Positions 45,907 to 55,726 of a stretch of DNA of 64,000 nt are shown piece by piece; the first letter of the stretch is position 1, and every line of letters begins with the position of its first letter. The DNA is taken from the NCBI GenBank assembly GCA_030041515.1, contig JASHNS010000014.1, positions 30,424-94,423 on the forward strand, given 5' to 3'. Under the pieces are notes generated by a model. The model saw only the letters and a program-made list of their open reading frames with translations, made no database searches and was not told where the DNA came from. The DNA is from Acidobacteriaceae bacterium (GTDB lineage: Bacteria > Acidobacteriota > Terriglobia > Terriglobales > Acidobacteriaceae). The position numbers and the translations under genes are program-made.

Positions 45907-45929
45907 GCTGGAAGCTGGCCGCCGGCAGC
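45907..45929. repeat. 23-bp intergenic repeat, copy 1
   Basis: GCTGGAAGCTGG-CC-GCCGGCAGC, repeated at 46063-46085 with two mismatches (TA for CC). Both copies are GC-rich and internally self-complementary (GCTG...CAGC). Confidence 0.45.
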
Positions 45930-46004
45930 TATTCATGACCGTCGTACCGTCCAGCCCACCGATTTCCCTTGCACTCTCTCGTCCCATGCCCGAACCTGAA
46001 AGAG

Positions 46005-46040
46005 GAAAGCTCTGTCCGCGTCACCGCGCACAGAGCTTTC
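46005..46040. terminator. hairpin between GH31 and ADOP genes
   Basis: GAAAGCTCTGT (46005-46015) and ACAGAGCTTTC (46030-46040) form an 11-bp perfect stem with a 14-base loop, downstream of the GH31 stop on the minus strand. No U-tract, so attenuation or an RNA-processing site is also possible. Confidence 0.5.
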
Positions 46041-46062
46041 GGCGTTTGGGGTATCTCTGGCT

Positions 46063-46085
46063 GCTGGAAGCTGGTAGCCGGCAGC
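46063..46085. repeat. 23-bp intergenic repeat, copy 2
   Basis: Second copy of the repeat at 45907-45929, with TA in place of CC at its centre. It lies three bases before the perfect palindrome at 46089. Confidence 0.45.
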
Positions 46086-46088
46086 CAA

Positions 46089-46111
46089 GGTAATACCCTC
46101 AGGGTATTACC
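46089..46111. promoter_or_regulatory. 23-bp perfect inverted repeat
   Basis: GGTAATACCCT-C-AGGGTATTACC: 11-bp arms around a single C. It lies in the 423-base gap between the GH31 stop and the ADOP start, AT-richer than its surroundings. It could be an operator of a dimeric repressor or part of a transcription stop for GH31. Confidence 0.4.
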
Positions 46112-46166
46112 CAGGATCTCTTTTCGATTCAGGGAGAAACGGGAGGGGGCCTCTAAAAAAATAGTT

Positions 46167-48665
46167 TCAGTTGGCCGAAACGGCCAGATCCTGGGCGCCC
46201 GTGGACTGCGGGATCCGCAGATGCAGGACGCGATCAGCCGCGTCGTAGGTCGACCCCGTCAGCGCCTGCCCGTTCAGCGTCGCATGAGCCTGGGCTGACG
46301 GCCAGTCGTAGATCGCCACTTCGATCGACTTCCACCAGGCGGGAAATGAACCTTCCTGGGCGCCGATCTTCAGCGTGAGCCGCCCCGGAGCAGATTCGCA
46401 GGTGTAATACACCCGGAGATACTCGCCGCGCTGATAGTCGAACGTCGTGCCGTCGTCCTGATAGAGGGACCCGTGGCAATCGGGCCCCGGGTAAACGCGC
46501 AATTCCAGCGGCCCCTGCGGAGTTTGCCCCGTGCTTTGCACCAGCGGCTGCATCGGCACGATCGATCCGCCGCGAACGTAAACGGGCAGAATCGCGAGCG
46601 TCGGCTGGATCCTCACCGTCTGGAGCGGCGCAGGCGCCGGCGCTGGCTTCGCCACCAGCCGCCCGGTCCAGTAGTCGTACCAGGGAACGGGTGGGAACGT
46701 GACGTCATAGTCATCCAGTTCGTCCGGATAGGGCGGCGGCGCAATCAGCAGGTCGGGCCCGAAGAGGAACTCGTTGCCGGCCGTCAGATCGAGCGGACTG
46801 CGATCGGGGGTGGCGTCAGGGAATTCCAGGAAGAGCGGCCGCATAATGGGAATCCCGGTCTGCGAGGCCTCTTCCGCCGTCGTATAGAAGTATGGCAGCA
46901 GCCGATAGCGCTGGTCGATGAAGTGCCGGCGAATGGCCTCCTGCGCGGGGCCGCCCACCCACGGCTCCTGCGGGTTGCTGCCCATTTCGGTGTGGTCGCG
47001 CTCAATCGGATTGAACGAGCCCACCTCGATCCACTTGGTGAGCAGATCCATCGACGGAGAACCCGCGTACCCTCCGATGTCGTCGCCGGCCATATAGAAG
47101 CCGCAGAGGCCGAGGCTCTCCAGCATCGGCGTACTCAGCCGCAGATGCGACCAGGAGCTGGAGTTGTCTCCCGTCCAGGTGGCCGCATAACGCTGGCCTC
47201 CTGCGAACGTCGCCCGCGTGAGCACGAAGGGTCGCTGGTTCGGTTTCAGCCGCAGCAAGCCTTCATAGGTCGCGCGCGAGTTCTGCATGCCCATGATGTT
47301 GTGGATCTCGCGCTGCGTGACGGTGCGCGTCTGGAATCCCGGCCCTTCGATCTGGCCGACCACGTCCAGAGGAATCGTCTTCGTCGGCGAATCAAAGACG
47401 GAAGGCTCGTTCATGTCGTTCCAGAAGCCCGACACGCCCTCGTCGTAGAACGTCTTGTAGAGCGAACCCCACCACTGGCGCGTGGACTGCTGGGTGAAGT
47501 CCGGAAAAACCGATGGGCCCGGCCATACGGGACCCACGTAGAGCGAGCCGTCAGGATTGTGCAGGAAGTGGTCGCCGGCCGCGCCGGAATTAAAGGGCGC
47601 GTAGTCGTCTCCGGGCAGGTACGCGATGTGGAGATCCGTGATGAGCACCAAATGGAAATGCTTGTCCGTCAGCTGACTCACAAAAGCAGGGAAGTCCGGG
47701 AACTTCTTTGCGTCCAGGGTGAAAGGGCGATTCTTCACCTGGTAGGCAATGTCCATGTACAGGACGTCGGATGGAATGTGATCGCCGCGCAGGTGGTCGG
47801 CGATTCCACGAAGTTCGTCCTCGGTCCCGTAGCTGTAGCGGGACTGCTGATACCCCAGAGCCCAGAGCGGCGGCAGCGGCGCCGTTCCCGTCAGCCACGC
47901 GTAGTCCTTTACGACCCGCTTCGGCGTGGGGCCGTAAAGGAAGTAGTAGTCGAGCGGACCACCCTCGGCGCCGAATGAAAACTGGTTGCGCAGTGCCTTG
48001 CCGAAGTCGAACTCCGAGCGCCACGTGTTGTCGAGATAAAGTCCGTAGCTAATGCCGGCGGTATCGGTCAGAAAAAACGGAATGCTGTCGTACAGCGGAT
48101 TTGTCCCGCCCTGCCAGCGGTAGGCGTCGGTGTTCCACAGCGTGTAGGCATTCCCGCGGCGATCCAGCGGTCCGGCCTGTTCGCCCAATCCGAAGAAGTG
48201 CTCGCCGATGGGCATGTGCATCGAGACGCGGAAGCCGAGATCGCCTTTACGATCGTCGGCAAAGAACCGCGCCGGCTGCGACCCGGCCAGAAGCGTGTGT
48301 CCCTGAGTGTCCTGGATCTCGATCTCCATCGGATCGCGGCGCACGCGGACGTGCAGCAGAGGCGTATCGAAACCGACAGAGTCGGCATCGGCGAACGGGG
48401 TAACGCCGAACCGGGAATTCCGCGACTCCGGCAGAACCGCCCAGGAGCCCTGATCGGGCAGCGTGCTGGTGGGCGAGGCGGTGATGCGCAAAACGTCGTC
48501 CCGGAGCGCGCGGATACACAGCAGTCCGGGCCCGCTTTGGATCTCAATACCCGTGGGGAGCGGACGGAAGGAATCGACGCGCTCCAGCACCACACCCTGC
48601 GCCGCCGCGCTGCCGGCGCACAACACAGCAAGCGCCCAAACCATCCAGGTAGTCTTCATTCGCAT
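46167..48665 (-). CDS. GH31 alpha-glucosidase, secreted
   Basis: 832 residues. A Sec signal peptide (MKTTWMVWALAVLCAGSAAA) precedes a mutarotase-like domain and the catalytic barrel: PLPPLWALGYQQSRYSYGTE, DVLYMDIAY, GFWNDMNEPSVF (nucleophile Asp as in classical alpha-glucosidases), TWTGDNSSSWSHLRLSTPML (acid/base Asp), GDDIGGYAG, and RLLPYFYTTAEEASQTGIPI, followed by beta-rich C-terminal domains. Complete length for the family. Starts at 48665 or at the second ATG 48659. Likely exo-acting on maltose- or starch-type oligosaccharides. Confidence 0.92.
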   Translation of the reverse strand: MRMKTTWMVWALAVLCAGSAAAQGVVLERVDSFRPLPTGIEIQSGPGLLCIRALRDDVLRITASPTSTLPDQGSWAVLPESRNSRFGVTPFADADSVGFDTPLLHVRVRRDPMEIEIQDTQGHTLLAGSQPARFFADDRKGDLGFRVSMHMPIGEHFFGLGEQAGPLDRRGNAYTLWNTDAYRWQGGTNPLYDSIPFFLTDTAGISYGLYLDNTWRSEFDFGKALRNQFSFGAEGGPLDYYFLYGPTPKRVVKDYAWLTGTAPLPPLWALGYQQSRYSYGTEDELRGIADHLRGDHIPSDVLYMDIAYQVKNRPFTLDAKKFPDFPAFVSQLTDKHFHLVLITDLHIAYLPGDDYAPFNSGAAGDHFLHNPDGSLYVGPVWPGPSVFPDFTQQSTRQWWGSLYKTFYDEGVSGFWNDMNEPSVFDSPTKTIPLDVVGQIEGPGFQTRTVTQREIHNIMGMQNSRATYEGLLRLKPNQRPFVLTRATFAGGQRYAATWTGDNSSSWSHLRLSTPMLESLGLCGFYMAGDDIGGYAGSPSMDLLTKWIEVGSFNPIERDHTEMGSNPQEPWVGGPAQEAIRRHFIDQRYRLLPYFYTTAEEASQTGIPIMRPLFLEFPDATPDRSPLDLTAGNEFLFGPDLLIAPPPYPDELDDYDVTFPPVPWYDYWTGRLVAKPAPAPAPLQTVRIQPTLAILPVYVRGGSIVPMQPLVQSTGQTPQGPLELRVYPGPDCHGSLYQDDGTTFDYQRGEYLRVYYTCESAPGRLTLKIGAQEGSFPAWWKSIEVAIYDWPSAQAHATLNGQALTGSTYDAADRVLHLRIPQSTGAQDLAVSAN

Positions 48666-48899
48666 TCCGCGTTCGCCCCCCCACTTCCGTCAACCGGGCG
48701 GACCGCGTTTCGCAGTCCGCTGCCGGAACACGCCCGTATCAGAATAGAACTTTGATGCGGCGCGATTCGACGCCCCACGCCGCGCCGCCAATTTTTCCTC
48801 GCAGAATGAAAACCCGGATAATGAAGAAGAGAACGGCGCAGGTCCTGACCGCTCGCCATCGATCCATTTGGGGGCGGGTGAAAAACCACGACACTCCAG

Positions 48900-50522
48900 T
48901 TGCGCCTGCCTGAATCGATACGCGAACCTGGCTTGCGGGATCTGGATACGGCTGACACGGCACAACCCGGCGGCGAATGGAAACCCAGCCACAACGTTTG
49001 GCTAATCGCCTTTTCAGTCATGCTGGCCACGTTTATGGAAGTGCTCGACACTTCTGTGGCGACAGTCTCTCTGCCGCACATCGCCGGTAGCCTCTCCGCG
49101 ACTACGGACGAGTCAACCTGGGTGCTGACCAGCTACCTGATCTCCAATGCCATCGTCCTGCCCACCTCCGGCTGGCTGAGCAGCGTGCTGGGGCGGCGTC
49201 GCTACCAGTTGGCGTCCGTGACTCTGTTTACGCTGGCCTCGATGTGGTGCGGCGCCGCTACCAGCCTTCCCATGCTGATCCTTGCTCGCGTGGTGCAGGG
49301 CGCGGCCGGGGGCGGATTGCAGCCCGTTTCCCAGGCCGTGCTGCTCGAGAGCTTCCCCGTGGAAAGGCGCGGCCAGGCGATGGCGGCGTATGGCATGGGC
49401 ATCATCGTCTCGCCCCTGGTGGGCCCGTTGCTGGGCGGCTGGATCACCGATAACTATTCGTGGCGCTGGATCTTTTACGTAAACGTGCCCATCGGCATCC
49501 TCGCGCTCATCATGATCTCGACGTTCGTGGAGGATCCGCCCTACATCGCGCGCCGCGTAAAGGCCGGAATCGACTTTTGGGGCCTTGGCTTCCTCGCCAT
49601 TATGCTTACAGGTTTTCAGGTGGTGCTGGATAAAGGGCAGGAAGCAGACTGGTTTGGCGCCGTATGGGTGCGCTGGTTTGTCGCGATCGCCGCTGTGGCG
49701 CTGGTCGCGTTCGTTGTTCGTGAGCTGCGGACCAGCGCGCCGATTGTGAACCTGAGGATCTTTCTGAATCGCAACCTCGCCACAGGAACCTTCCTCATCG
49801 GCGTCCTTGGCATCATCATCTACGGTACGACGACCCTGCTGCCTTTGTTTTTGCAGGACCTGATCGGATACACCGCCTACAACAGCGGACTGGCGGTTGC
49901 GCCTCGTGGCATTGGAGCGATCATCTCCATGGTGCTCGCAGGGCACTTAATCGGCCGGTACGACGAGCGCCTTCTGATCACCATCGGCGTTGTCATTCGC
50001 GGCATTTCCCTGTTGATGCTCGGCCACCTGAATCTGCAAATGAGCATGGGCAGCGTGGTATGGCCGAACATCATCAACGGGTTAGCCAATGGATTTCTGT
50101 TTGTGCCGCTGACCACGCTGACGATGAAGACGCTGCCGAAAGAGTTGATTGGCGCCGGCACCGGACTCTATAACTTGTTGCGTAACATGGGAGCCAGCTT
50201 CGGGATCTCCCTTGTGACGACGCTTCTGGTGCGCGGCGAGCAGAAGCATCAGACCAACCAGGGAGCGCACCTCGTGGCTACAAATCCGGTCTACTGGAAA
50301 ACTCTGCAGGGACTCACGCATTACTTTGCGGCGCAGGGTGGAGCGGCGGCGCACGCACGGGCGCTGGGCGAAATCTATCTCGGCCTGAAGCAGCAGGCGA
50401 TGCTGCTTTCCTATATCGACGATTTTCGTTTGCTGGGTTATCTCAGCTTCTTTTGCATCCCGTTTCTGTTTTTCTTCCGGAATACTGGCGCCAAAGACCG
50501 GCCGGCGCCAATGGGCCATTAA
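48900..50522 (+). CDS. DHA2 family MFS multidrug efflux transporter (EmrB/QacA-like)
   Basis: 540 residues from TTG 48900; an in-frame stop lies at 48879 and no ATG precedes TM1, so TTG is the best start. Fourteen TM segments. Motif A/D1-like LDTSVATVSLPHIAGSL in TM1, SGWLSSVLGRRRYQLAS after TM2, LPMLILARVVQGAAGGGLQP in TM4 and GPLLGGWITDNYSWRWIFYVNVPIG (motif C region). Such pumps export drugs with proton antiport, often together with an EmrA adaptor, which is not encoded next to it. It ends at a strong hairpin. Confidence 0.88.
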   Translation: MRLPESIREPGLRDLDTADTAQPGGEWKPSHNVWLIAFSVMLATFMEVLDTSVATVSLPHIAGSLSATTDESTWVLTSYLISNAIVLPTSGWLSSVLGRRRYQLASVTLFTLASMWCGAATSLPMLILARVVQGAAGGGLQPVSQAVLLESFPVERRGQAMAAYGMGIIVSPLVGPLLGGWITDNYSWRWIFYVNVPIGILALIMISTFVEDPPYIARRVKAGIDFWGLGFLAIMLTGFQVVLDKGQEADWFGAVWVRWFVAIAAVALVAFVVRELRTSAPIVNLRIFLNRNLATGTFLIGVLGIIIYGTTTLLPLFLQDLIGYTAYNSGLAVAPRGIGAIISMVLAGHLIGRYDERLLITIGVVIRGISLLMLGHLNLQMSMGSVVWPNIINGLANGFLFVPLTTLTMKTLPKELIGAGTGLYNLLRNMGASFGISLVTTLLVRGEQKHQTNQGAHLVATNPVYWKTLQGLTHYFAAQGGAAAHARALGEIYLGLKQQAMLLSYIDDFRLLGYLSFFCIPFLFFFRNTGAKDRPAPMGH

Positions 50523-50540
50523 CACTTGAGCAGATATTTT

Positions 50541-50580
50541 ATGGAGCGGACGCAGCCCGGGTAAGCCGCGTCCGCTCCAT
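50541..50580. terminator. bidirectional terminator hairpin
   Basis: ATGGAGCGGACGC (50541-50553) and GCGTCCGCTCCAT (50568-50580) pair perfectly over 13 bp with a 14-base loop. It lies between the convergent MFS and glutamate dehydrogenase stops. Confidence 0.75.
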
Positions 50581-50586
50581 TCCTCA

Positions 50587-51849
50587 TTACGGGTAAATAC
50601 CGCGAATCTGCACGGCTTCGGCGACCCGCCCGACGCCCAGCATGTTCGCCGCAATCCGCATCGGGACCTTCCGCTCTGTGTGGATCTTCAGCACGTCACG
50701 GAAGGCCGTCTTCATCACGCGTTCCAGCCGGTTGTAGACATCCTGCGCCTCCCAGAACAGGTGCTGCTCGTCCTGCACCCACTCGAAGTAGGACACAGTC
50801 ACACCGCCCGCGTTGCACAGAATATCCGGGATGATGAAGCTGCCCTTCCGCTCCAGGATGCGGTCGGCAGCCGGCGTCAACGGGCCATTGGCGGCTTCCG
50901 CAACGATCTTCGCCGTCACACCGGAAGCATTGCCGCCGTCGATCGTGTTCTCCAGCGCAGCGGGCACCAGGATGTCGCAGGGCAGCGTCAGCAGTTCCCT
51001 CGGCGAAATGGCTTCGCTGTCAGGAAATCCTTCCACCTTTCCGGTGAGCGCTTTCAGGTGCATGAGCCCAGGGATGTCGAGCCCGTTGCGGTTGTAGACG
51101 CAGCCGGTGGAATCGCTAACCGCGATCACTTTGGCTCCGGCCTCATGCAGCAGTTGTGCAGCAATGGAACCAGCGTTGCCGAAGCCCTGCACCACGACCG
51201 TGGCGCCTTTCAGCGTCAGGTGCAGATGCTCACACGCCGACTGGATGGTGTAGAAGACGCCGCGTCCGGTGGCTTCATTGCGTCCCAGCGATCCGCCCAG
51301 GCTGATGGGCTTGCCCGTCACCACGCCCGGAATCGGATACCCCTTGGTCATGCTGTAGGTATCCATAATCCAGGCCATGGTCTGCGGATTGGTGTAGACG
51401 TCGGGCGCGGGAATGTCCTGCTGGGGGCCAATGAGCGGCAGAATTGCGCTCGTGTAACGGCGCGTCATGTGCTCCAGCTCGCCCTGCGACATGTGTTTGG
51501 GATCGCAGGTGACCCCGCCCTTGCCCCCGCCAAAAGGAATATTGACGACCGCGCACTTCCAGGTCATCCATGTGGCCAGCGCCTTCACTTCGTCCAGCGT
51601 CACTTGCGGGTGGAAGCGTATGCCGCCCTTGGCCGGGCCACGCACAGTACTATGCTGCACGCGGTGGGCTTCGAAGCGGTGAATGTGGCCGTCGTCCATG
51701 CGAACCGGCACGGTCACGGTGAGGATGCGTTCGGGATATTTGATCATTTCCCGAATGTCCGGGCTGAGTTCCAACGCGTCCGCTGCGCTGTCGAAATTCT
51801 CCAGCGCAACATCGTAGGCATTTCCTGCTATGACTGCTGCTGTGGTCAT
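50587..51849 (-). CDS. gdhA: Glu/Leu/Phe/Val dehydrogenase (glutamate dehydrogenase)
   Basis: 420 residues, the hexameric GDH size. GPAKGGIRFHPQVTLDEVKA, MTWKCAVVNIPFGGGKGG (catalytic Lys and glycine-rich loop), PAPDVYT, and a Rossmann domain with VVVQGFGNAG and AVSDSTG. It interconverts glutamate and 2-oxoglutarate with NAD(P), and the family also accepts leucine/valine. Last gene of the six-gene operon, where it can regenerate the 2-oxoglutarate that the aminotransferase consumes. Ribosome site GGAGGGGAAACCC. The substrate (Glu versus branched-chain amino acids) is not decided by the sequence. Confidence 0.9.
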   Translation of the reverse strand: MTTAAVIAGNAYDVALENFDSAADALELSPDIREMIKYPERILTVTVPVRMDDGHIHRFEAHRVQHSTVRGPAKGGIRFHPQVTLDEVKALATWMTWKCAVVNIPFGGGKGGVTCDPKHMSQGELEHMTRRYTSAILPLIGPQQDIPAPDVYTNPQTMAWIMDTYSMTKGYPIPGVVTGKPISLGGSLGRNEATGRGVFYTIQSACEHLHLTLKGATVVVQGFGNAGSIAAQLLHEAGAKVIAVSDSTGCVYNRNGLDIPGLMHLKALTGKVEGFPDSEAISPRELLTLPCDILVPAALENTIDGGNASGVTAKIVAEAANGPLTPAADRILERKGSFIIPDILCNAGGVTVSYFEWVQDEQHLFWEAQDVYNRLERVMKTAFRDVLKIHTERKVPMRIAANMLGVGRVAEAVQIRGIYP

Positions 51850-51892
51850 GGGTTTCCCCTCCTCCGGAGGGACCCGGGCACGGCGCGGCTCC

Positions 51893-52879
51893 TCAGCCGG
51901 CGCTTGTCGCCATCAGCGAAACCGCTTCGGGCGCGGGCTCCTGCTTTGGCGGGCCAGCCGGGACAACCCACTTCCGGTAAGCCCGCAAACGTCCTTGCGC
52001 GGCATCGGCATATAGCTGCCGCGTCTGGCGCGTCACCGCGCCAATGCTTCCGCCTTTCACCGGCCGATGATCCACGCGCACCACCGGAGCGATTCCAACC
52101 GCGGTTCCGGTCAGAAACAGCTCATCGCAGACGTACAGTTCGCTGCGGCCGATGGGACGCTCGATGACCGGCAAGCCAAGCTCGCGCCCGGCCAATTCCA
52201 TGACAGAGGCGCGGGTAATTCCTTCGAGTACGTTTTCCGTAGCCGGCGGGGTGATCAGAGCGCCATTGCGCACCATGAACAGATTGCAGGTAGCGCCTTC
52301 CGCGACGCGGCCACTCTCATTGAGCAGGAGGGCCTCGTCGAATCCGCTTCTCCGCGCATCGTCGCTGGCCAGTGCGCTGTTCACATAGGCTCCGCAAACC
52401 TTGGCCCGCGCAGGAATCGCGTTGTCCTCGATCCGGCGCCATGAGCTTACACCTACGTGCAGTCCCTTGTCGCTGGGCAGGTAATCGCCAAAAGGCAACG
52501 CGACAAGGGCAAATGCGTCTCGCTCATCGGTGCAGACTCCGACGCGCTCTGCACACTTATATGCGAGCGGACGGATATAGACGCTGGTGCGAAATCCGTT
52601 GCGCCGCAGCAGTTCGATGGTGATCTCGCACAACTCTTCGGCGCTGGCCGGCACGGTAAGCCGCAGGATCCCGCAATTTCGCTTCCAGCGCTCGAAATGC
52701 TCGACCGGCCGAAAAAGAAGCAGCTGGTTGTCCGCTTCACTCCAGTAAGCGCGGATGCCCTCGAAGACGCCGGTACCGTAGTGCAGAGCATGCGTCAGAA
52801 TGCCGACGTGCGCATCCCGCATGGGCACATACTCGCCGTTGAAATAGACGATCAGGTTCGGATCGCATTCAGCCTGCAT
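51893..52879 (-). CDS. ilvE: branched-chain amino acid aminotransferase
   Basis: 328 residues, class IV aminotransferase. YGTGVFEGIRAYW, VYIRPLAYK, PARAKVCGAYVNSALASDDA (PLP-binding Lys in RAKVCG), GFDEALLLNESGRVAEG and TCNLFMVRNGALITP are the usual BCAT elements. It transfers the amino group of leucine, isoleucine or valine to 2-oxoglutarate. The start overlaps the end of the oxidoreductase beta-gamma gene by 11 bases, and the GDH gene follows 43 bases later, so its job here is probably catabolic supply of branched 2-oxoacids. Confidence 0.9.
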   Translation of the reverse strand: MQAECDPNLIVYFNGEYVPMRDAHVGILTHALHYGTGVFEGIRAYWSEADNQLLLFRPVEHFERWKRNCGILRLTVPASAEELCEITIELLRRNGFRTSVYIRPLAYKCAERVGVCTDERDAFALVALPFGDYLPSDKGLHVGVSSWRRIEDNAIPARAKVCGAYVNSALASDDARRSGFDEALLLNESGRVAEGATCNLFMVRNGALITPPATENVLEGITRASVMELAGRELGLPVIERPIGRSELYVCDELFLTGTAVGIAPVVRVDHRPVKGGSIGAVTRQTRQLYADAAQGRLRAYRKWVVPAGPPKQEPAPEAVSLMATSAG

Positions 52880-54344
52880 GGCTCACCTCCGCGCGAGCCT
52901 CCCGCATCAGCCTGCGCCCGCAGACGAGCGCGGTTTCATCCAATGCCAGCCACTTCGGATTCCTGACCAGGCGGCCCAGCGCGCTGTCAACACTGCTTTG
53001 CGGAAGGTTACCGGCAATTTCCAGCAGCGCGCCCAGCATCACCATATTGGCGGCCCGCGCATCGCCCAGATTGTTCGCGATCTGCGTGAATGGCCTTGCC
53101 AGCACATGGACGCCCCTGCAATCGCAGTCCTCCGGAGATGCCTCGCCGTTGTAAAGAATCCAGCCGCCCGGATGCACCGTCGAACAGAACTTGCGCAGCG
53201 AAGGCTCATTCATGGCGACGAGCACGTCAGGATGTGTGACCAGTGGCGAATCGATCGGCTCGCGCGAGAGTCGCACGTGGCAATTCGAGGTGCCCGAACG
53301 CATCTCGGGTCCGTACGACGGCAGCCAGGAAACCTCCAAGCCCGCATCCAGTCCGGCTTCCGCCAGCACTTCGCCGAGCAACAGGACACCCTGCCCACCA
53401 AAACCGGCCACACGCACCTGAAGATCCAGAGCGGGCACATCGGCGTCGCCGGTCATTTCCGCAGGCAATCCGGCGTCCGCAACGCCCACGATCCCCGGAA
53501 TCATGCTCAATGGCGGTGGAGGAATCGGCACGGCCTCAGACTGCGCTGCTTGGGTATGGTCTCGCAGAACACCGAGAGGGAAGGTCTTCTCCATCACATC
53601 ACGAACCCAGCGCTGCGATTCCACCGGGGACATCTTCCAGATGGTCGGACACGGCGACAGAATTTCGACCAGCGAAAAGCCGAGCCCGCGCACCTGATTC
53701 TCCAGCGCCCTGCGCACCGCCCGCGCGGCCTGCGCCACCTGCTTGTTGTCGCCCAGGCCTACCCGTTCGATATAGACCGGCGCCTCCAGCGTGGCCAGCA
53801 GCTCGCTCACATGCAGCGGGTAGCCCTCGTGTGCAGCGCTGCGTCCCCGTGGACTGGTGGTGCTCGTCTGGCCCAGCAGGGTGGTCGGCGCCATCTGTCC
53901 ACCGGTCATGCTGTAAATGGCGTTGTTGACGAAGATCACGGTGATTGGCTCGCCGCGATTCGCCGCGTGCAGAATCTCCGCCGAACCGATGGCGGACAGA
54001 TCCCCGTCGCCCTGATACGAGATAACAATGCTGCCCGGGCGGCTGCGTTTCACCGCTGTCGCTACGGCCGGCGCCCGGCCGTGCGCGGCCTGCACATTGC
54101 CCACGTCGAAGTAGTAGTAGGCAAAAACGGAGCACCCCACCGGACTGATCAGCACGGTGCGATCCTGGATGGAGAGTTCGTCGATTGCCTGGGCCAGCAT
54201 CTTGTGGATGATCCCATGCCCGCAGCCCGGGCAGTAATGTGTCGCGTGCTGCAGTTCGTCCTTGCGTTCATAGGTGGAATAAAACGACGCCGGCTTTGAG
54301 CTCGCGATTTCCCACGTGACTTCCGGTTCGCTAGACATGGACAA
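52869..54344 (-). CDS. 2-oxoacid:ferredoxin oxidoreductase, fused beta and gamma subunits
   Basis: 491 residues. The N-terminal ~270 residues are a thiamine-diphosphate beta subunit: [26 protein letters not shown]...[16 protein letters not shown] (GDG...NN motif). From ~305 a gamma subunit begins: [39 protein letters not shown], and [10 protein letters not shown]. Together with the alpha gene (54331) and ferredoxin gene (55440) it forms a complete enzyme that decarboxylates a 2-oxoacid to acyl-CoA and reduces ferredoxin. A beta-gamma fusion is less usual than separate subunits or alpha-gamma fusion. Overlaps alpha by 14 bases. The neighbouring BCAT points to branched-chain 2-oxoacids (VOR). 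Confidence 0.88.
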   Translation of the reverse strand: MSMSSEPEVTWEIASSKPASFYSTYERKDELQHATHYCPGCGHGIIHKMLAQAIDELSIQDRTVLISPVGCSVFAYYYFDVGNVQAAHGRAPAVATAVKRSRPGSIVISYQGDGDLSAIGSAEILHAANRGEPITVIFVNNAIYSMTGGQMAPTTLLGQTSTTSPRGRSAAHEGYPLHVSELLATLEAPVYIERVGLGDNKQVAQAARAVRRALENQVRGLGFSLVEILSPCPTIWKMSPVESQRWVRDVMEKTFPLGVLRDHTQAAQSEAVPIPPPPLSMIPGIVGVADAGLPAEMTGDADVPALDLQVRVAGFGGQGVLLLGEVLAEAGLDAGLEVSWLPSYGPEMRSGTSNCHVRLSREPIDSPLVTHPDVLVAMNEPSLRKFCSTVHPGGWILYNGEASPEDCDCRGVHVLARPFTQIANNLGDARAANMVMLGALLEIAGNLPQSSVDSALGRLVRNPKWLALDETALVCGRRLMREARAEVSHAG

Positions 54345-55425
54345 TCAACTCCTCTTCCGCCGGCGCACCTGCCAGATGTCGGCGCGCCAGATCCTGCACC
54401 TCGGCGAGCACCTCGAGATGCGTGGGCGCGTTGCCGCCCACACGACTGAAGAATTCGACGGGACGCGCTCCATTCAGCGCCAGCCGCACGTCTCCCACCA
54501 ACTGGCCGTTGCTCATTTCCACCACCAGGAAGGCCCGCGCGCGCGCCGTCAGGCGCTGGAAGTGCAGCGTGGGAAATGGGTACAGGGTAATCGGACGCAG
54601 CACGCCAACGGGCAGACCCGCTGCGCGCGCCTCGGCCGCGACCGCTTTCAGGATGCGCGCGACGATACCATAGCCTACGAGTACGATCTCGGCGTCTTCC
54701 GTGCGCCAGTCTTCAGCACGAGCCTCTCGCTGCTCGGTAATAAAATATTTTGCTTCAAGCTGGCGAACATGGGCTTCCAGCTTATCTGTGTCCAGATGCA
54801 TCGAGGTGATGACGTTGCCGCGGCTCGCATCCGTTCCCGCCACGGCCCACCGCGGCAGCCGCGGCTCGGTCGCCACTTCAGGGAACTCAACCGGCTCCAT
54901 CATCTGCCCCATGAACCCGTCGGCAAGCAGCACAACCGGGTTCCGATAGCGATCCGCCAGCTCGAAGGCGAGTACTGTCAGGTCGGCCATCTCCTGCACG
55001 GAATGCGGCGCGAGCACCAGCGTGCGGTAGTTGCCATGGCCGCCTCCCTTCACCACCTGGTGGTAATCGCTTTGCTCGGAAGCAATGTTGCCCAGGCCGG
55101 GTCCGCCCCGGGTAATGTCCGCAATCACACAGGGCAGCTCAGCGCCGGCCATGTAACTGATGCCTTCCTGCATCAGGCTGATCCCCGGCCCGCTGGAAGC
55201 AGTCATGGCGCGCACGCCTGCCGAGGCCGCGCCATACAACATGTTGATCGCCGCGACCTCGCTTTCCGCCTGGAGAAAAACCCCGCCGACCTGCGGCATC
55301 AGCGCTGCCGCCGCCTCGGTGATTTCGCTCGCCGGCGTGATCGGATATCCATAGAAGCCCCGGCATCCCGCGAGGATGGCGCTCTTCACGATGGCTTCGT
55401 TGCCCTTCATCAGATGTCTGGACAC
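54331..55425 (-). CDS. 2-oxoacid:ferredoxin oxidoreductase alpha subunit (VorA-like)
   Basis: 364 residues from GTG 55425 with AGGAGG 7 bases upstream. [67 protein letters not shown] and RGGPGLGNI are the alpha-subunit signatures for thiamine-diphosphate activation; [13 protein letters not shown] lies near the C-terminus. Works in a complex with the fused beta-gamma protein and the ferredoxin-type delta subunit. The 2-oxoisovalerate assignment rests on the operon. Confidence 0.9.
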   Translation of the reverse strand: MSRHLMKGNEAIVKSAILAGCRGFYGYPITPASEITEAAAALMPQVGGVFLQAESEVAAINMLYGAASAGVRAMTASSGPGISLMQEGISYMAGAELPCVIADITRGGPGLGNIASEQSDYHQVVKGGGHGNYRTLVLAPHSVQEMADLTVLAFELADRYRNPVVLLADGFMGQMMEPVEFPEVATEPRLPRWAVAGTDASRGNVITSMHLDTDKLEAHVRQLEAKYFITEQREARAEDWRTEDAEIVLVGYGIVARILKAVAAEARAAGLPVGVLRPITLYPFPTLHFQRLTARARAFLVVEMSNGQLVGDVRLALNGARPVEFFSRVGGNAPTHLEVLAEVQDLARRHLAGAPAEEELIVHV

Positions 55426-55439
55426 CGCAAAACCTCCTC

Positions 55440-55715
55440 TCAGGGCCTCGCCTGCTGGCCCGGGGCTGTGCTCTGCCGTGGCCGCGCTGCGCGCAGCACC
55501 GTGATCGCCCCCGGTTCAGGACATACGAGAAAGCAGATGCCACATCCGGTGCAGCCAGCGCCCGCGTACCTGGCGGTCCGATAGCCATACGGGTTCAGGC
55601 TCTCGTCCATACGGATCACTTTCGGCGGGCAGGCTTCGATGCACAAACCGCAGCCCTTGCATTCATCGGTGTCCACGCGCAGCAGGCCCGCATCCCGATG
55701 AGATACATCCGTCAT
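55440..55715 (-). CDS. two [4Fe-4S] ferredoxin / delta subunit of the oxidoreductase
   Basis: 91 residues from ATG 55715 behind TAAGGAGGGTTGCT. Two CxxCxxCxxxCP clusters: C19, C22, C25, C29 ([12 protein letters not shown]) and C55, C58, C61, C65 ([12 protein letters not shown]). It passes electrons from the thiamine enzyme to free ferredoxin. The long open frame extending upstream of 55715 is antisense to the CoA transferase and is not real. Confidence 0.92.
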   Translation of the reverse strand: MTDVSHRDAGLLRVDTDECKGCGLCIEACPPKVIRMDESLNPYGYRTARYAGAGCTGCGICFLVCPEPGAITVLRAARPRQSTAPGQQARP

Positions 55716-55726
55716 AGCAACCCTCC

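Noticed and set aside
52878..54299. 473-codon plus-strand frame antisense to the oxidoreductase
   Set aside because: Shadow frame, rich in His/Arg/Gln; the minus-strand protein has all catalytic motifs.
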